Positions 1 to 7,669 of a DNA stretch of 64,000 bases are shown piece by piece (the stretch's first letter is position 1; each line of letters starts with the position of its first letter). The translations under genes were made by a program, and so were the position numbers. Location: the NCBI GenBank assembly GCA_019912965.1, contig JAIOHM010000083.1, positions 27,833-91,832 on the forward strand, given 5' to 3'. Source of the stretch: Anaerolineae bacterium (lineage in GTDB: Bacteria; Chloroflexota; Anaerolineae; Aggregatilineales; Phototrophicaceae). Below the pieces are notes generated by a model. The model saw only the letters and a program-made list of their open reading frames with translations. It had not been told where the DNA came from and made no database searches.

Positions 1-1205
1 ACGTTCCGATTGTGGTCGCTATCACCAAGACCGATAAACGCAACGCCAATATCGAAAACGTCAAAAAAGAACTCTCTGAAGTGGGTCTTACACCCGATGA
101 ATGGGATGGAGACACACTGGTTGTTCCTGTCTCCGCACAGCAGGGTCAGGGTATCGATGACCTTCTCGAAGCTATTCTGCTGGTTGCTGATGATAATGAA
201 ATCGTTGCTAACCCCGAAGCAGACCCCTCAGGCATTGTGCTGGAAGCCCAAGTCAAGCCCAGCCAGGGAACACTGGCGACTCTGGTTGTGTTGAATGGTA
301 CATTGCATCGGGGTGACGTGGTGATCGCAGGCGAGGCTTACGGACGCATCAAGGCAATGTTTGATGAAAATAGTAAGCCACTGGACGAAGCTGGGCCATC
401 TGTGCCCGTTCGTGTACTGGGTTTGAGTGAACCACCACAACCGGGCGACACTTTTGAGCGGGTCAAGAACGACAAAACTGCCCGCCACATGTCTGAGGAT
501 CGTAAAGATGCTGATGCGGTTCTCCGGGCACAGCCAGATCGACCAGCATTCACATTGGAAGATGTTTTTGCACAATTTAACGCTGGACAGGCTAAAGAAC
601 TGAACCTGATCGTAAAAGCCGATGTGCAGGGTACATTACAGCCGATCATTGATTCGCTCAAACAATTAGCGGAGAAAGATGACAGCGGAATTGGCATTCG
701 TATCCTTACCTCTGACATTGGTAATATCAGCGAAAATGATGTGATGCTTGCCAGTGCATCTGGTGCAATCATTATCGGATTCACGGTGGGTATTGACCCG
801 GCAGCACGTCGAACAGCCGATTCGAAAGGGGTAGATGTTCGTCAGTATGACATCATCTACAAACTCTTGGAAGATGTTGAACTGGCGCTGCATGGTCTGC
901 TTGATCCGGTATATGCTGATAAAGTAATCGGTACAGCAGAAGTGCGTCAGCTTTTCAAGCTGAAAGCTGGGCAAATTGCTGGCAGCTATGTCAAGGAAGG
1001 TGAAGTTCGCCGTAATGCTCGTGTTCGCGTCAAGCGCGGGAACAAAGTATTGGGTGAAAACTTGACGGTTGCTTCGCTCAAACGAGAAAAGGAAGACGCC
1101 CGTGAAGTGCGTTCGGGTTTCGAATGTGGTATTGCTCTCAACAACTTTAATGACTATCACATTGGGGACATTCTGGAATTCTATGTGACAGAACGTGTGA
1201 GTTAA
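1..1205 (+). CDS. infB: Translation initiation factor IF-2, C-terminal part (5' end outside window)
   Basis: IF-2 is the GTPase that brings fMet-tRNA to the 30S subunit and promotes subunit joining. The reading frame is open from the first bases of the window, so the N-terminal region and the G1-G3 motifs lie upstream. Visible in order are the end of the G domain (VPIVVAITKTDKRNAN, then the G5-like VPVSAQQGQGIDDL), the beta-barrel domain II (GTLATLVVLNGTLHRGD), domain 3 (LNLIVKADVQGTLQ) and the C2 tRNA-binding domain (IGTAEVRQLFKLKAGQIAGS) running to the stop. The G4 motif reads TKTD where IF-2 normally has NKID. It is followed by a hairpin terminator and then rbfA, the usual order of the infB-rbfA-truB-ribF cluster. 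Identity is certain; only the 5' end is missing. Confidence 0.97.
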   Translation, partial: VPIVVAITKTDKRNANIENVKKELSEVGLTPDEWDGDTLVVPVSAQQGQGIDDLLEAILLVADDNEIVANPEADPSGIVLEAQVKPSQGTLATLVVLNGTLHRGDVVIAGEAYGRIKAMFDENSKPLDEAGPSVPVRVLGLSEPPQPGDTFERVKNDKTARHMSEDRKDADAVLRAQPDRPAFTLEDVFAQFNAGQAKELNLIVKADVQGTLQPIIDSLKQLAEKDDSGIGIRILTSDIGNISENDVMLASASGAIIIGFTVGIDPAARRTADSKGVDVRQYDIIYKLLEDVELALHGLLDPVYADKVIGTAEVRQLFKLKAGQIAGSYVKEGEVRRNARVRVKRGNKVLGENLTVASLKREKEDAREVRSGFECGIALNNFNDYHIGDILEFYVTERVS

Positions 1206-1239
1206 AAACAGACGGCTGTAGCCGGGGGAAACCCCAATC

Positions 1240-1264
1240 GAGGGGCTGTTGCCCCTCTTTGTTT
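1240..1264 (+). terminator. Intrinsic terminator-like hairpin after infB
   Basis: GAGGGGC and GCCCCTC arms surround a TGTT loop and are followed by TTTGTTTT. It lies 35 bases after the infB stop and about 30 bases before rbfA, so it may attenuate read-through rather than end the operon. Confidence 0.7.
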
Positions 1265-1292
1265 TGGGGTAGCCTCGCTGAAGGAGGTTATT

Positions 1293-1682
1293 ATGACAAT
1301 CAAACAGGATCGCATGGGTGAACGCATTCAGGAGATTTTGAGCGAACTACTGCTTCGTGAAGTGGCCGACCCGCGTCTGAAAAATATCACCGTAACCGAT
1401 GTTCGTATTGATAATGAGCTGATGTTTGCCAATGTGTACATCAATGCATTGGGTGATGAAAGCCGTGAGCAACAGGTGCTGATTGGATTGGAAAGAGCGA
1501 AAGGTTTTTTGCGTCGTGAAGTCGCCAAGCGTGTTCGGCTGCGGAATGCACCTGAACTACGGTTTCATTGGGATACAACCCTGGAGCATGGCGAACGCAT
1601 TAACCGCATCCTTTCAACACTGGATATTCCGCCTGCGCCGCCGGAACCCGTACAGGAATTGAAAGCTGACGATGACGAATAA
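1293..1682 (+). CDS. rbfA: Ribosome-binding factor A
   Basis: RbfA is a small KH-fold protein that binds immature 30S subunits and helps 16S rRNA 5'-end maturation. The 129 residues fit the family length, and the start MTIKQDRMGERIQEILSEL with VADPRLKNITVTDVRIDNEL and the later RVRLRNAPELRFHWDTTLEHG are the recognisable family segments. The start is well set: an AGGAGGT ribosome-binding site ends 4 bases before the ATG. Its last 11 bases overlap the nrnA-like gene, which suggests translational coupling. The acidic tail after the core (LKADDDE) is ordinary. Confidence 0.96.
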   Translation: MTIKQDRMGERIQEILSELLLREVADPRLKNITVTDVRIDNELMFANVYINALGDESREQQVLIGLERAKGFLRREVAKRVRLRNAPELRFHWDTTLEHGERINRILSTLDIPPAPPEPVQELKADDDE

Positions 1683-2655
1683 GACACAGTGGAACGAAGC
1701 GACTGAGGCGGTACTCGGCGCTGAAAGTATTCTGGTTGTAACTCATGTCAAGCCCGATGGAGACGCTATTGGCTCACTTCTAGGGCTGACGTTGGCATTG
1801 CGAGAACGGGGTTTGAATGTGGATGCCGCTGTCGATGGCGGCGTTCCCAAATTTCTCGAATATCTGTCAGGTACAGAAACCGTCTATTCCAAACTGACTG
1901 TAAGCAAATGGGATTTGATGATTTCGGTGGATGCCAGCGACGAAGAACGCACCGGGCTGGTGGGTGCATATGGTCGCGAACACAGCGGTAAGATCATCAA
2001 TCTTGACCATCACGCTACCAACACATTCTTCGGCAACATCTATCTGGTCGCTCCTGAGTCCGTTTCAGCCACTGAGATTGTGTATGATTGGCTGGTTCAT
2101 ATGGGTGGGACGATTTCGCAGTCTGCTGCTGCTGCGTTGCTAACCGGATTGGTCACAGATACGATTGGCTTCCGCACCAGCAATGTTAATCCGCGAACCC
2201 TGGAAATTGTCCGTGAACTTATGCTGCTCGGCGCGCCGCTCCACGAAATTATACAGCGAACCCTCGTTAGTCGCGATTACAACGATCTGGAATTGTGGAA
2301 GCATGTTTTCCCTTCCATTGAACTCAAAGATGGGATCATCTCGGCTGTCGTAACCCAGACAAATTTGAAGCAGGCTGGGCTGGATGATATGACCGACGGT
2401 GGTTTAGTGAGTACCCTCATCAGCGTTGAAGAAGCTAAAATTGCGGTGGTCTTCAAAGAACAATCGGATAACCGGGTAGAGATGAGTTTTCGCAGTGTGG
2501 TCGGCTTTGATGTTAGTGCGGTAGCTTTTGCTTTAGGTGGCGGCGGACATAAGCAGGCTGCTGGGGCTACTGTAGAAGGCACTATGGCCGAAGTACAGGC
2601 TCAGGTAATGCCGTTGTTGCAGATTGCTTTAAAACAAGGTGAGGCACTTGGCTGA
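1672..2655 (+). CDS. nrnA: DHH-family phosphoesterase, NrnA-like (nanoRNase / pAp phosphatase)
   Basis: NrnA-type enzymes degrade 2-5-nt RNAs and dephosphorylate pAp, using two Mn ions. Of 327 residues, the DHH domain (about 1-200) shows the metal motifs THVKPDGDAIGS, INLDHHATN and TGLVTDTIGFRTSN, and the DHHA1 domain ends in the substrate-binding GGGGHKQAAGA. The placement between rbfA and truB is conserved in many bacteria, where this protein is often annotated as a bifunctional oligoribonuclease/PAP phosphatase. The ATG overlaps the end of rbfA, and its own 3' end overlaps truB by 17 bases. The exact substrate preference cannot be read from sequence. Confidence 0.92.
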   Translation: MTNKTQWNEATEAVLGAESILVVTHVKPDGDAIGSLLGLTLALRERGLNVDAAVDGGVPKFLEYLSGTETVYSKLTVSKWDLMISVDASDEERTGLVGAYGREHSGKIINLDHHATNTFFGNIYLVAPESVSATEIVYDWLVHMGGTISQSAAAALLTGLVTDTIGFRTSNVNPRTLEIVRELMLLGAPLHEIIQRTLVSRDYNDLELWKHVFPSIELKDGIISAVVTQTNLKQAGLDDMTDGGLVSTLISVEEAKIAVVFKEQSDNRVEMSFRSVVGFDVSAVAFALGGGGHKQAAGATVEGTMAEVQAQVMPLLQIALKQGEALG

Positions 2656-3529
2656 ACCTTTCGGTTTTCTGAATGTCAATAAATCTGCCGGTATGACCAG
2701 CCATGATGTAGTGGCGAAATTGCGGCGTGGGCTGAAGCTGAAGAAAGTCGGCCATGCTGGAACGCTCGATCCGATGGCAACAGGTGTACTTATAATCTGC
2801 ATTGGTGGCGCGACGCGGCTAAGTGAATATGTCATGGCCTCTACCAAGCACTATCGGACTCGCATTCGGTTAGGTGTCACCACCGATACCTATGATGCCG
2901 AAGGGGAAATCCTTCAAACCCGTGATCCCTTTGGTATGACCAGAGAGCATGTTGAAGAGGCTTTAGGCGCTTTTCGTGGCAATATTCAGCAAGTGCCGCC
3001 CATGTACAGTGCCATCAAGCAGGGCGGGCGTAAACTCTATGATCTGGCACGGGCGGGTGAAACGGTTGAGCGTCAGCCGCGTTCAGTAATGATTGAACGT
3101 CTTGAAATGACTGATTGGTCATTACCAGAATTGACGCTTGATGTAGTATGCAGCGCTGGAACATATATACGCAGTTTGGCTTATGACTTGGGTGAAGCCC
3201 TCGGTGTTGGTGCACATTTAACCGGACTGGTGCGAAGTGCCAGCGGCGCATTTATGCTTGAACAGGCGATTACTCTTGATGACTTGTTAAATGACGCGAA
3301 TTGGTCGCAGTATTTGATCGACCCGCCGACTGCTCTGGCACAATATCCGTTTGTTCATCTAACCCCCACTGATGTTGAAAATATTCGGCATGGACGGGCT
3401 GTGCCGGGGGCAGATGTTACTGAGGATCAAATAGCTTTTGCTTACGATCCAACCGGGCAATTGGTTGCTGTGCTGACCGCTTTCAGTGGTCTATGGCGAC
3501 CACATAAGGTATTCTCTATACAGGAATAG
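2639..3529 (+). CDS. truB: tRNA pseudouridine(55) synthase
   Basis: TruB makes pseudouridine 55 in the T-loop of tRNAs. The catalytic aspartate is in HAGTLDPMATGVL near residue 45. The N-terminal GFLNVNKSAGMTSHDVV, the QVPPMYSAIKQGGRKLYDLAR segment and CSAGTYIRSLAYDLGEALG are all diagnostic. The 296-residue length is normal, and a C-terminal PUA-like segment with NIRHGRAVPG is present. The start is a GTG inside the end of the nrnA-like gene; a TTG nine bases downstream is an alternative. A hairpin repeat follows directly before ribF. Confidence 0.95.
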   Translation: MRHLAEPFGFLNVNKSAGMTSHDVVAKLRRGLKLKKVGHAGTLDPMATGVLIICIGGATRLSEYVMASTKHYRTRIRLGVTTDTYDAEGEILQTRDPFGMTREHVEEALGAFRGNIQQVPPMYSAIKQGGRKLYDLARAGETVERQPRSVMIERLEMTDWSLPELTLDVVCSAGTYIRSLAYDLGEALGVGAHLTGLVRSASGAFMLEQAITLDDLLNDANWSQYLIDPPTALAQYPFVHLTPTDVENIRHGRAVPGADVTEDQIAFAYDPTGQLVAVLTAFSGLWRPHKVFSIQE

Positions 3530-3533
3530 AATG

Positions 3534-3553
3534 GGGCGTCTTGCAGGACGCCC
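3534..3553. repeat. Dispersed GGGCGxx...xxCGCCC hairpin (copy in truB-ribF gap)
   Basis: Arms GGGCGTC and GACGCCC enclose TTGCAG, and CTTACGG follows. The same build (GGGCG arm, short loop, CGCCC arm, often then TTAC) recurs at 10641, 28695, 43409 and 47748. There is no T-run, so it does not look like a strong terminator here. Confidence 0.6.
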
Positions 3554-3581
3554 TTACGGTGTGTACTCAACAGGAAAAGCC

Positions 3582-4517
3582 ATGCCTCATCTCCTCAACC
3601 TGTCAGATGCCGCTCTTGAGCAGCCTTCCATTGTCACCATCGGTGTATTTGATGGGGTTCATCGGGGGCATCAGCACCTCATCAAACGGTTGGTAGAAGA
3701 AGCGCGGGCTTCCGGTCGTCTGGCGGTGGCTTTGACCTTCTTTCCCCATCCCGACATTGTGTTGCGGGGGTTACATGGGCGTTATTATCTGACTAATGCC
3801 GAGCAAAAAGCCAATCTGCTGATGGAACTCGGTGTGGATTATGTTGTCACTCATCCTTTCAACGATGACGTGCGCCACATCCGCGCCGCTGATTTTGTCG
3901 GTCAACTGCTCCGTTATCTCAAATTATCGTCCCTTTGGGTTGGTTCGGACTTTGCAATGGGATACAAGCGCGAAGGCAACGTGCCTTTCCTGAAAGAGCA
4001 GGGGGCGCAAAATGGCTTCAGTGTTCACGAAATTGATCTGATTGCTGCCGAGGGTTTGACGATCAGCAGCACTGCCATCCGGGGTGCAATCGAGTCTGGT
4101 CAGGTGGAGCAGGCATCCGAATGGTTAGGGCGCGCCTACTCTGTGACAGGGGAGGTGGTACATGGCGAAAAACGGGGTCGCCAGATTGGATTTCCTACTG
4201 CCAATACAGCCGTTTGGTCAGAACAGGTTATCCCTGCGAATGGTATTTATGCCAGTTGGGTACGGCTAGGCGAAGAACGCTTTATGGCTGCGACCAATGT
4301 GGGTGTCCGTCCACATTTCGACGGCACAACTATTACAGTTGAACCCTATATTCTGGACTTTGACCGTGAGATTTATGGGGAACAGCTAGAAGTGACCTTC
4401 GAGACTCGTCTGCGCGCCGAAGCCAAATTCAACAGCTTGCAGGAACTCATTGACCAGATAGGCCGTGATGTAGATAACGCGCGGTCGTATCTAACTAAAC
4501 AAATTGCTATAAAATAG
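3582..4517 (+). CDS. ribF: Bifunctional riboflavin kinase / FAD synthetase
   Basis: RibF phosphorylates riboflavin to FMN and adenylates FMN to FAD. The N-terminal nucleotidyltransferase half shows TIGVFDGVHRGHQHLIKRL and the ISSTAIRGAI segment. The C-terminal flavokinase half (from about residue 180) has GEVVHGEKRGRQIGFPTANT with the PTAN motif. The length of 311 residues is typical. The ATG at 3582 is chosen because the frame upstream would cover the end of truB and the hairpin at 3534, and an AGGAAAA stretch precedes this ATG. It is the last gene of the infB cluster. No FMN riboswitch is visible upstream. Confidence 0.95.
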   Translation: MPHLLNLSDAALEQPSIVTIGVFDGVHRGHQHLIKRLVEEARASGRLAVALTFFPHPDIVLRGLHGRYYLTNAEQKANLLMELGVDYVVTHPFNDDVRHIRAADFVGQLLRYLKLSSLWVGSDFAMGYKREGNVPFLKEQGAQNGFSVHEIDLIAAEGLTISSTAIRGAIESGQVEQASEWLGRAYSVTGEVVHGEKRGRQIGFPTANTAVWSEQVIPANGIYASWVRLGEERFMAATNVGVRPHFDGTTITVEPYILDFDREIYGEQLEVTFETRLRAEAKFNSLQELIDQIGRDVDNARSYLTKQIAIK

Positions 4518-4532
4518 CTTTTGCGGAGATTT

Positions 4533-4946
4533 ATGAGTGCTGTTTTCCAAGTCTCGGATTACTACAAGTTGTTGGCGCTTCATAAGGCTTTGATACACGC
4601 AAAGTTTGCGCGTCATCCGATTGATCCAATTATTTCTGGTAGTCCGTTTATTGCTGAAATGGCTGAACAGATTGTCAGCACATTGGCTGCTATGGAAATT
4701 GAACGGGGTTATCCTGAGCGAGCCGAAGGTTGGAAAATGAGGATAGATCCTAATGGAGAAATTTGGCAGATAGCTTTAAGTCGTATTTTTATTGAGAAAT
4801 GGGTATTTGATAAATGGAAGAGCTGGCCTTTTGAAGAGAAGAAGAATCTTGCTAAACGCCTTATCAGCCCATTTATGGTCGACGATGATCTGCTCCTAAA
4901 GTTTATTCAAGATGCAGATCAAAAGATGAAGGAACAAAAGGAGTAA
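4533..4946 (+). CDS. Hypothetical protein, AT-rich
   Basis: A 137-residue protein of unknown function. It appears helical and charged, rich in Lys, Trp and Ile, with no signal peptide, no membrane segment and no motif I recognise. The ATG at 4533 has GCGGAG eight bases or so upstream. The gene starts 15 bases after ribF and meets era tail to tail with 1 base between stops. By eye its base composition is clearly richer in A and T than its neighbours, with many AAA/AAG lysine codons and ATT/TTT, which hints at later arrival at the end of the conserved cluster. That it is translated is inferred from the ribosome-binding site and the uninterrupted frame only. Confidence 0.65.
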   Translation: MSAVFQVSDYYKLLALHKALIHAKFARHPIDPIISGSPFIAEMAEQIVSTLAAMEIERGYPERAEGWKMRIDPNGEIWQIALSRIFIEKWVFDKWKSWPFEEKKNLAKRLISPFMVDDDLLLKFIQDADQKMKEQKE

Positions 4947-4947
4947 A

Positions 4948-5895
4948 CTAATCCTCTTTCTTGGGTATCCTGTATCCTAACCGTCGCATCAAGTCCTCAT
5001 CACCGCGCCAGTTCTTCAATACCTTGACATGCAGTTCCAGATAAACCTGTGTACCCAGCATAGTGGCAAGTTCTTCTCGCGCCTCTGCTCCCAATCGTTT
5101 AATCATGTCACCGCCTTTGCCAATGATGATTCCCTTCTGTGAGTCGCGTTCCACGTAAATGATGGCGCTGATATAGGTCATCTTTTCAGAACGTTCTTTG
5201 TATTCATTTATTTCAACGGCAACCGAGTGCGGAATTTCCTGGTCAGTGTTGAGAATGATTTTTTCGCGAATGACCTCAGCGGCGATGAATCGCTGGCTCA
5301 CTTCACTCACTTGGTCAATTGGATAATAACGCGGGCCTTTAGGTAGGTTATCCATTAGAAAATCGACCAATTCAGTGACACCCGTTCCCTCTGCTGCACT
5401 GACCAGCACAGCCGCATCATTGGGAATGAGTTCGCCATAAGCTGCTAACCGCGCTTCACGGGTTTTGCTGTCAACCAGATCGATTTTATTCAAGGCTAAC
5501 ACGAGTTCTGTTTCGCCGCGAAGTCGCGCAATGGTTTCCGCGATGTGGCGATCTGCTTCCTGTGGCTCAACTGAAATATCCAGCACCCATAGAATAATGT
5601 CGGCATCTTTCAGGGCGTCTTCAGCCATCGTGACCATGAATTCACCCAGCTTGTGCTGTGGCTTATGCAATCCCGGTGTATCCATGAATAGGATTTGCCC
5701 ACGCTCTACTGTATAAATCCCTAACTGCTGACGCCGAGTCGTTTGTGGTTTTGGGCTGACGATAGCGATTTTCTGCCCCAGAATGCGGTTGATGAGGGTT
5801 GATTTGCCCACATTCGGGCGTCCGGCTACTGCGATTATGCCGGAACGATGGTCAGGCGGGAGATTATCCTCGAAAACAGTATCCAGTTCACTCAT
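4948..5895 (-). CDS. era: GTPase Era
   Basis: Era is an essential GTPase that binds the 3' end of 16S rRNA during 30S assembly. The G domain shows G1 GRPNVGKSTL, G3 DTPGLH and G4 NKID, and the C-terminal KH domain has GIIIGKGGDMIKRLGAEA. The length is 315 residues. The ATG at 5895 overlaps the stop of the upstream gene as ATGA, which sets the start; a TTG 18 bases upstream would only add MAGEDF. The short acidic N-terminal extension before SGIIAVAGRPN is slightly longer than in E. coli Era. Confidence 0.96.
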   Translation of the reverse strand: MSELDTVFEDNLPPDHRSGIIAVAGRPNVGKSTLINRILGQKIAIVSPKPQTTRRQQLGIYTVERGQILFMDTPGLHKPQHKLGEFMVTMAEDALKDADIILWVLDISVEPQEADRHIAETIARLRGETELVLALNKIDLVDSKTREARLAAYGELIPNDAAVLVSAAEGTGVTELVDFLMDNLPKGPRYYPIDQVSEVSQRFIAAEVIREKIILNTDQEIPHSVAVEINEYKERSEKMTYISAIIYVERDSQKGIIIGKGGDMIKRLGAEAREELATMLGTQVYLELHVKVLKNWRGDEDLMRRLGYRIPKKED

Positions 5896-6395
5896 GAAGT
5901 CTTCGCCTGCCAATCTGAAAATGTGGGGTATAGGGGTAAATATGCTGGCAATCGTGCAGGCAAACTATCAGTTGCCTGAGCAATCAGCGCGGAAGGGTTG
6001 GCGAGGGGCTTGTTTGCCGATTCGTCAACATAAATCAACACTTGTGGCTGAACGGCGAAATCCAGTGTGCGGAGAAAAACCATATCCTCGTTGCCATCAT
6101 TTCGATAGCCAACTACCTCAGCGCGTGGATGCAAATTGCTGCGTTTGAGCAGGAATTCCCAGGCTTCTTCACCTGTTAGCATATCGCCATAATCCAGCAC
6201 AACCAGACCTGGCACAATCGACTGATGTGGTTTGCCTAAGAATCGAATACCATAGCGTACCACAAAGGTGCCGCTGAAGGTTATTTCTATATTGGGCTGT
6301 GGAGCAGATGCTAATAACTGCTCTGTGCCGTATTGTAAGATCACACCTGTGAACAGATCACCAATGGGTTGACGCTCAGGAATATTGCCACTCAC
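5892..6395 (-). CDS. Hypothetical protein upstream of era
   Basis: A 167-residue protein starting at a GTG four bases after the stop of the membrane protein gene, with GCGGAG about ten bases upstream; longer forms would overlap that gene. It has a mixed beta composition (ITFSGTFVVRYGIRFLG, VPGLVVLDYGDMLTGEEAWEFLLK, QPQVLIYVDES), with no signal peptide and no membrane helix. I do not recognise the family. The ATGA overlap with era means the two are almost surely co-translated, but that does not reveal its role. Confidence 0.7.
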   Translation of the reverse strand: MSGNIPERQPIGDLFTGVILQYGTEQLLASAPQPNIEITFSGTFVVRYGIRFLGKPHQSIVPGLVVLDYGDMLTGEEAWEFLLKRSNLHPRAEVVGYRNDGNEDMVFLRTLDFAVQPQVLIYVDESANKPLANPSALIAQATDSLPARLPAYLPLYPTFSDWQAKTS

Positions 6396-6399
6396 TGAA

Positions 6400-6726
6400 T
6401 TAGTGATGCTCCGCGTGGGCGTGTTCGGTTTCAGTGTGTTCAGCAGGATGTTCTTCGTGACCATGATGTCCGCTGTCCTTCGGTACATCAATGTCATCAA
6501 AGTGCTTGTGTGGTTGGGTCAGGCCGAACCAACCGATAGCACCCAGAATAAAGAGTGCTACACCTGTTGCGAACAGTAACCCAATCGTGCTGCTGTCAGC
6601 GGCTTCGCCCTGCACAACGCCAACACCCAGCGCCACCATCACCAATGTGACGCCCAATCCTGCTACCATCGACATGCCTAATACTGCTGGGTTGGGGTTA
6701 TTACTGATTTTTTCGGATACTTTCAC
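6400..6726 (-). CDS. Small two-TM membrane protein with His-rich tail
   Basis: A 108-residue protein with two predicted membrane helices (AGLGVTLVMVALGVGV and LLFATGVALFILGAIGWFGL) and a cytoplasmic or external tail with about ten histidines mixed with Glu and Asp (HHGHEEHPAEH and HAHAEHH). Such tails often bind Ni, Zn or Co, but no function is assigned here. The GTG start at 6726 is preferred because AAGGAG lies nine to ten bases before it; the longer TTG start at 6753 would place the start within a palindrome. It is the first gene of a three-gene run ending in era. Confidence 0.75.
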   Translation of the reverse strand: MKVSEKISNNPNPAVLGMSMVAGLGVTLVMVALGVGVVQGEAADSSTIGLLFATGVALFILGAIGWFGLTQPHKHFDDIDVPKDSGHHGHEEHPAEHTETEHAHAEHH

Positions 6727-6745
6727 TGAATTTTTGCTCCTTGAT

Positions 6746-6763
6746 TTGTACAAATTGGTACAA
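6746..6763. promoter_or_regulatory. Operator-like palindrome TTGTAC-N6-GTACAA
   Basis: Perfect 6-6-6 inverted repeat in the divergent gap between the membrane protein gene (minus) and the phosphatase gene (plus), about 20 bases before the former's GTG. The regulator is unknown; binding is inferred from symmetry alone. Confidence 0.4.
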
Positions 6764-6909
6764 TAGAGTGAGCTTGTAATCGTGCAGATTCAACAGACTG
6801 CTAAAAATGCAAGTTTATGCTGGCACGCCTCTTTATTTTGCCGCCAGAACAGAGGCGCGTCAACCCTGCACACCAGGCGATCATACAAGATGGGGTATAC
6901 AGGAGTATA

Positions 6910-7560
6910 ATGACAAAAGTGAAACGGGTGTTGCTCATCCGGCATGGGCAGACCGATTGGAATATTGACGGGCGCTGGCAGGGGGCTTTGCCAGTTGCAT
7001 TGAATGCTGAAGGTTTTGCTCAAGCTCGGTTGTTGGCTAAACATTTGCGTCATCAGCCAATTGGCTCAATTGTAACCAGTGATTTACCACGCGCGCTGGA
7101 AACTGCGACAACCATTGGGGATGCTCTGGGATTGCAACCCAGGATTGACTCCCGTTGGCAGGAATTCAACCTTGGCATCTTTCAGGGTCATACCCGTGAG
7201 CAAATGATGGCAACGTTCCCGCGTGAATGGGAAGCCTTTAACGCCGATTATTGGGATTATTGTGTGCCACAGGGCGAGTCTCGTCGTAATTTTCAGGCAC
7301 GACTATTTGCTGCATGGCAGGATATGATCGCCAATACTGATGTAACAGAAATTCTGGCGGTATCACATGGGGGTGCAATCAAAATGCTCCTGTTGAAATT
7401 ATTCCCCGATGCTTCCGAGTTGAATAATCAACGTATTGAGAATACCTCAATAACTACACTGGAACGCGAAGGGGATAAGTGGCACTTGGTGGACGTTGCC
7501 TCAGTGCTGCATCTTAGCTTGCATACAGCGGCTGATGGTGGGGAAGTAAATACCTTGTGA
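6910..7560 (+). CDS. Histidine phosphatase family protein (phosphoglycerate mutase-like)
   Basis: A 216-residue branch of the cofactor-dependent phosphoglycerate mutase/acid phosphatase superfamily. The phosphohistidine motif is LIRHGQTDWN near residue 10, the second histidine is in VSHGGAIKMLL, and TSDLPRALETA and QEFNLGIFQGHT supply the usual Arg and Glu positions. The ATG at 6910 follows AGGAGTATA. A longer frame starts upstream but lacks a ribosome-binding site and the family begins at this point. The substrate is open: alpha-ribazole phosphatase-, GpmB- and sugar-phosphatase-type members all look like this. It is transcribed divergently from the era group. Confidence 0.88.
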   Translation: MTKVKRVLLIRHGQTDWNIDGRWQGALPVALNAEGFAQARLLAKHLRHQPIGSIVTSDLPRALETATTIGDALGLQPRIDSRWQEFNLGIFQGHTREQMMATFPREWEAFNADYWDYCVPQGESRRNFQARLFAAWQDMIANTDVTEILAVSHGGAIKMLLLKLFPDASELNNQRIENTSITTLEREGDKWHLVDVASVLHLSLHTAADGGEVNTL

Positions 7561-7669
7561 TAAAAATCACATGAAATAGCAGGCAATACTCACTCATAGT
7601 TGTTACCGTTCCGTCCTAGAATGAAAACTGTTTGATCGAGGCTGTTAGTAGAGAGGAACAGACGCCCTC

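Noticed and set aside
338..1160. Minus-strand open frames inside infB
   Set aside because: They are shadows of the infB frame with no family resemblance or ribosome-binding site.
3486..3581. Longer ribF starting at 3486
   Set aside because: This stretch overlaps the truB end and a hairpin repeat, and family similarity starts only after the ATG at 3582.
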